DNA from: Spirometra erinaceieuropaei
Taxonomy: Eukaryota; Platyhelminthes; Cestoda; Diphyllobothriidea; Diphyllobothriidae
Assembly: GCA_902702965.1 (NCBI GenBank)
Contig: CACRXP010000151.1
Span: 888,213-952,212, forward strand
DNA: 64,000 nt
Direction: 5' to 3'
In this document: positions 59,610 through 64,000 of the stretch, piece by piece
Numbering within the stretch: position 1 is the stretch's first letter
How the letters are laid out: every line of letters starts with the position of its first letter
Notes under the pieces: generated by a model
Databases searched by the model: none
Seen by the model: the letters and a program-made list of their open reading frames with translations, nothing else
Told to the model about the DNA's origin: nothing
Translations under genes and position numbers: made by a program

Positions 59610-60110
59610 TCCCGACAGTCCGACCGTCGTTGTTGACGATGTTTACCGTGGGCATCACAGCAAGATGAAACAGGCACCGTGATTTGCGCGTGATTTAGTT
59701 TATAGTGAGAGCACCTACTGCATCCTCTCCCACCCTCCACCTGGGCCCGTTGTCAAGACCGGAGACGGGGAGGACTCGGGGAGTGGCGCGGCCGAACCTA
59801 CACCTTGGTGTTCCACTTCAACACCTGGTCCACACAGTCGATGACCAGGAATTTTAACCAACAGCAGCCCAACAACGGGTCAGAATGACGAGGATGGATG
59901 GGCAGCCATGTCCACTACCTGTATGCACAGCGGGAGAGCAAGCGCATCTACCGGCAGGGAACCAGGTGTCAGAGAACTGCCAACGCATATCAGACAGCGA
60001 TGGCCATGGTTTGCTGATCCTGACATAGCAGACGTTTGCAGACCTATAGACCCAGAACGGTGACACTTGACCCTGCATTTGCCTGGGCCGTTACCCTTCA
60101 AGACTGCTGC
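59610..60110 (+). repeat. Dispersed ~500-bp repeat, copy 2
   Basis: Same order of blocks as 49770–50290 (catcacagcaagatgaaaca, gtgatttgcgcgtgatttag, gagcaagcgcatctaccgg, ggccatggtttgctgatcct). Diverged by substitutions and small gaps. Confidence 0.8.
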
Positions 60111-63049
60111 TCATACAGTCCCGGAAGGATACGGGGAGGCAAACTGGTGGCGGGTGGCCCTTCTACGTGGGTATTTATGTGTGCTGGGCTGTTGCTGTTG
60201 CCAATCCCAGTGTGTGCACGTGTTCGCGTTGATGCCAGCACGCATGCGCGTACTACTGCACGTGTGACCTGCAGCCCCTAGTCGACCTTGCACAACCATG
60301 CCTCTGGTGTACAAAATGGAAGCAGGGGAAATAGTTCGACCATCTCCTTGCGGCCCTTATTTGGTATAATAAACGCGATGCATTTTGGGCCACCACACAA
60401 AAATTATACTGTGACGTAACTTGATCCTCTGAGTCAGGGGTCCACTTGCAGCAGCTGTCTCTTTATCTGACCTTATGGTAGTCCCCACACTCAGATGGTT
60501 CAAACAAATGACATTTGGTTTGCGTGAGTTGGGGGACTAACACGTGTGTATGTGTGGCACACGCAGGGGGGGGGGGTCTTACGTCAGGCTGGTCCACTGT
60601 GCCCACGTTCATCGTCAGCAGCCTTACCTTTTTTTCTGCTTGCTTTTGGCACACGAAAAGTATGGTGAGTTAGAGGGGGTCAGTGTTGTGCAACTTACGC
60701 CTGGCTCCTCAGGCACCTGCGACCCTCGCCGAGGATTGTAAATGAACTACTGTTGGTTAGGGGATCCTCCTTCTCGCCCTTAAAAGACCCGACAAAGAAA
60801 TGGTGTATGGCTGGATTTACTAGGTACAGTTTTACCAGTATTTTCACGTAGAGCTAACTGACTGGTCTTATCGCATAGAACTCACTCTCCCGTGACTGAG
60901 TGCTATTTAAAAAAGTACCGGAACGGAGTCTTCACCGGATGTTAAGTAGCAAGATTGGCTAACGTAAGCAGCAAAATGATAATCAAATTTCCCTTTTAAG
61001 CCCGGAATGATTACCTGACGTCGCTGATTCCATGCATTAAACGGGAGTCAGAGAGGTTTCGCAGAGAAAGGGCTCGTTTGAATTCCGGAATTCTAAGTCA
61101 TTGCCTTACCGGATAACGCTAATTCCCATACCCTGATCAAAACTATGATGGCTATGCTTGCTAGGTATAACTGCAGGCATATTTGAATAGGCCTCAAGTC
61201 TTTAGTATTTCGCCCCACATGTGGCTGCGCTTCTGGCCTTCTGAGTCAGCATGGTGCCCGAATATTTCAAGGTATGCGTTTATAGAACTGCGCTAAGTCC
61301 ACGTGACGTAGGCCCTCACGCCATGTGGGGCACCTACCCCGTTGTCATCACAAGCCGGCTGACAGGCTAGAAGGGTCGACACTGGATCCTGACTGCGGTC
61401 GATATTGGGGAGGTATCAGTCTTCACGGCAGGTCAGCACACTCCTCGTTACACTCAGTCTGACATCACAGCTTAAGACGTTGCTGACTGACGGTTAACTC
61501 AGTTCCTCTAAGGACCTAGGGCCAGGCTCTAATGGCTCCTCTGTTATGCGACTGCTGCGGCATTCGCATAAAATTCGGATTGAGACACTCAAATACAACC
61601 TGACACATCTGGAGTTGGAACCGGGCCGTATGTGACACGCGTGGGCGGGCTGCTTGGTATTGTGTCAGCCACTGCGCTCACGGTCCACCTCCGGTCGTCA
61701 TAACATTGTCCTGGCATCGACAGAAAATTGATGAGAGAGAGAGAGAGAGAGAGCGAAGTTGGTTATAAAAGTTGCCCTTGCTGGGGTCGATACGTGGAGC
61801 AGCGGTGAACATCATTATTTCCGATAGTTGAGCTGACGTCAGGCGGTAATTGCAAGCGATACCTTTAACGGTACGCTGGGATTTGTCCTGTAGCCAACGG
61901 CGTAAGTCCGGACTTGGTGAATTCTGTACCTATGGGCACTATTCAAAGGCATTATTCCACGCAGTGAGAAATTGGAGAGCATGTCAACCCAGACCGCATC
62001 AAATCAAATCCAAATCAAATTAGTGTATTTGGCTGGAATTCAGTAGTATGTGCACTTCAGCTACGAATTGTTGGATCACTATTCATGACTATTTTAGCAG
62101 AAGCGGAGAATTTCTTGGTGTCTTCCTTTGTCCTCGCAAGCATTTTGTTCTTTGAAAATGAAAATCAGTCATTATCCTAGAGGGTTGCTACCTATTTGTT
62201 CATTTTTTAAAAGGCTTGGTACGGCGGACACCACTAACATCGAGTTTACGCCTCTCTTCTTGGCACTTCTGACGTCTTTGAATGCTGTTTCCTTACAAAA
62301 TCCGGGCAACAATCCTAAAAGTGGGAAAGACGAAACAGTCCGGAACCTGGATGCAGAACTGTACGTTGTCTGCCTTCTAATTGAAGTTTATAGCATCGAA
62401 TTTTTATACGATGAGAGCTATCGCTTCCCTTCTAAGGCATACCACCACATGAACAGAGGTATACCTTTACAGAACGGTGGATGTCTTACTCGACCGATCA
62501 TATGTTCTTGTCATTAAACCAACAGTCCTGACTTAAGTACGGAGAAAAGAGGGACGCAGGTTCAGAAATAAGTTTAAATTCCTTTGCATGGAAGGCATGT
62601 AGGTGGCCAAAACAAAGTACTCAGTCGTTTTTTTCCTACCCTTGTAAAGCAGACATTAATCACGAAAGCATGATGCCACTGGATTCAATAATTAGGCCAG
62701 TTTGAGACAGCGCAGAAGGATAAAACCGCACCCGGGGTCTATAGACTAACCGCTATCAGGAAAAGTGTTTGTTTTTAAATCCTACTTTTTGAGTTAAAAA
62801 TCCAATCTCCAAAGCTGAAATAATTACTACTAATATCGCAATGATGCGTGGTAGTCAGATAATTTTACCTAAGCAGTATTTATTGAATCTAATTATCACG
62901 TTGGCTTGGAGCATGTGCGAAATTATAATTGCATCCATTATCCAATTTTTCTTTTTTTGCTTTTTCCGCCAGCATTCATGGGAATCCCAGTGATTCTGTA
63001 AGTTTAAAAACTCGATTTTAAACTTATTTCCCGAAAAGGCGCACAATTA
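60111..63049. other. No gene recognised
   Basis: Includes a run of twelve or so G near 60566 and a (GA)n run at 61732–61753. The ATG-less 129-codon frame at 62128–62517 is unrecognised. ATGTCAACCCAG occurs at about 61981, as it does near 47072 and 58581. Confidence 0.4.
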
Positions 63050-63330
63050 TGTGAGAGGCACCTAGTTTTTGTCTTTCATGTGCGATGCTAGACGTGCTCA
63101 TGGCATAGGGAAGTGTGGGACGATCTGGTTTAGCCACTGCTTGGTCAGCGTATATTTTCACGTAGACGCCCGTGGCCGAGCAGGCCCACGCGATGACTGA
63201 ATATGTGCGGACAGTGTAGAGGGTTGAGGAGGGTGCATGCTGGTGCCCCAGGCACCGGTTTGCCAGTGTCAGAGAGATGGATTCGCGAATGAACGACCAG
63301 ACCTTTGTGTAATGTAGATTTGGGGAAGCC
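63050..63330 (-). pseudogene. C2H2 finger tail of an RTE-like element, copy 2
   Basis: Minus strand gives a diverged version of the 50.7–51.0 kb finger region (a PVPGAP-like linker, then SHRVGLLGH-like). Most zinc ligands are altered by substitutions and shifts. Confidence 0.6.
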
Positions 63331-63439
63331 ATGTAGACAGGACAGGTTGAGAGTTGCAGGGCCGGTTGAGGTGGTGCCGTCGCTAGTGGGGTCGCGCTGG
63401 TGGATAGGAAGTTGACTGTGCCAGAGATGGAGAATTGTT

Positions 63440-63960
63440 GGATGTGCAAGGCGTGCTTGGTGTGTTGCTATTTCAAGGAATTCCGCTGTCGCACATACGC
63501 ACGTGGCCGAATAGGTCCATGCGGTTAAAGGATGTACGTGGGAAGTGCGGACATTTGAGGCGGGTGCGGCGAGTGTATGTCAAGACTTCCGGCACCAGCT
63601 GGCCGGCCGCAGTGCGATGGATTCTTCAGTGACCGACTAGACTGGTGCGTGCTGTGGTGTAATGGCACTGAGAACGGGTTGGGATCAAGTCCGCATTGCT
63701 AATGGTTGGGACCGTGACGGTGAGGGTGAGGGTGGTGGGTGACGGACATCAGGAGTTTTCTCACTGGTAATAGGAGTGGTAGAAGTGGTAGTCGTTGCCG
63801 CGGGCTTGTGACATTGATGATGGGGCTGGTGGGCGGCGGCGGATCAGCGAGAAGGGGGGCATCGATGTTGATGGTGGTCGCAGTCCTGGGCGTCTTGGGG
63901 TTGGGGAAATGATGACGACCGAGGCGTTTGCAGAAGCAGGGGTTGTATTTTTGGTGCCAT
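63440..63960 (-). pseudogene. C2H2 finger tail of an RTE-like element, copy 3
   Basis: Minus strand: a SLVGH-like finger end, linker AAGQLVPEVLTYTRRTRLKC, PHFPRTSFNRMDLFGHVRMC, matching the TYTRR(x)RL.CPHCPRTF…RM.L.GH block at 50.7–50.9 kb. Upstream (toward 64000) the sequence is G-rich and encodes the glycine/valine-type spacer seen in such tails. The element continues past the right edge. Confidence 0.7.
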
Positions 63961-64000
63961 TACTACATCGAGTCTGCTGATGTCCGACGAGGTCGATCAG

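Noticed and set aside
1..64000. CRISPR array, operon-type bacterial genes or phage
   Set aside because: No regular short spaced repeats; genes have introns and eukaryotic families, so the window is not prokaryotic.

Overview
The window is eukaryotic: genes are split by GT–AG introns, spaced widely, and buried in degraded retroelements. It looks like a flatworm, most likely a diphyllobothriidean tapeworm (Spirometra/Dibothriocephalus/Schistocephalus type). The reasons are the mix of CR1/Jockey-like LINEs, Penelope-like elements with GIY-YIG endonuclease, RTE-like elements ending in C2H2 fingers, tRNA-derived SINEs, TTAGGG-type degenerate repeats and ~43% GC. The lineage is an inference from family recognition, not from a search.

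Genes. On the minus strand, positions 1–6508 hold two secretory-pathway genes head to tail: a complete intronless Kish/TMEM167B homologue (6284–6508) and, 94 bp downstream, COG8 (exons 5755–6189, 2364–2594, 469–743 and 1–205, running off the left edge). The short spacer has a polyA signal and an AG just before the COG8 ATG, as in a flatworm trans-spliced polycistron. On the plus strand, about 47.3–58.3 kb carries exons of a large protein whose first visible exon looks like the end of a PH domain; I do not recognise the rest. A minus-strand terminal exon (26300–26871) belongs to an unidentified gene.

Repeats, left to right. 7–8.6 kb: a LINE 3' fragment and a 155-bp minisatellite. 11.7–19.0 kb: two nearly identical 322-bp inverted repeats, each bounded outside by TTAA, enclosing 6.6 kb of nested, decayed LINEs. 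20–21.4 kb: more LINE 3' ends, two of them head to head. 22.1–23.1, 34.4–35.2 and 43.05–44.04 kb: three members of a long palindromic (foldback) family. 2.1, 27.4 and 47.1 kb: a tRNA-headed SINE, one copy with a clear 15-bp target duplication; a second SINE family lies at 46.5 kb. 30.6–32.5, 39.4–40.3 and 44.4–44.8 kb: Penelope-like remnants. 33.0 and 56.7 kb: degenerate telomere-like arrays. 50.4–51.8 and 63.0–64.0 kb: RTE-like 3' ends with C2H2 fingers, and a related pair of ~500-bp repeats at 49.8 and 59.6 kb.

No autonomous, intact element was found; every reverse transcriptase seen is broken. Exon boundaries were placed by eye from splice consensus and family similarity.
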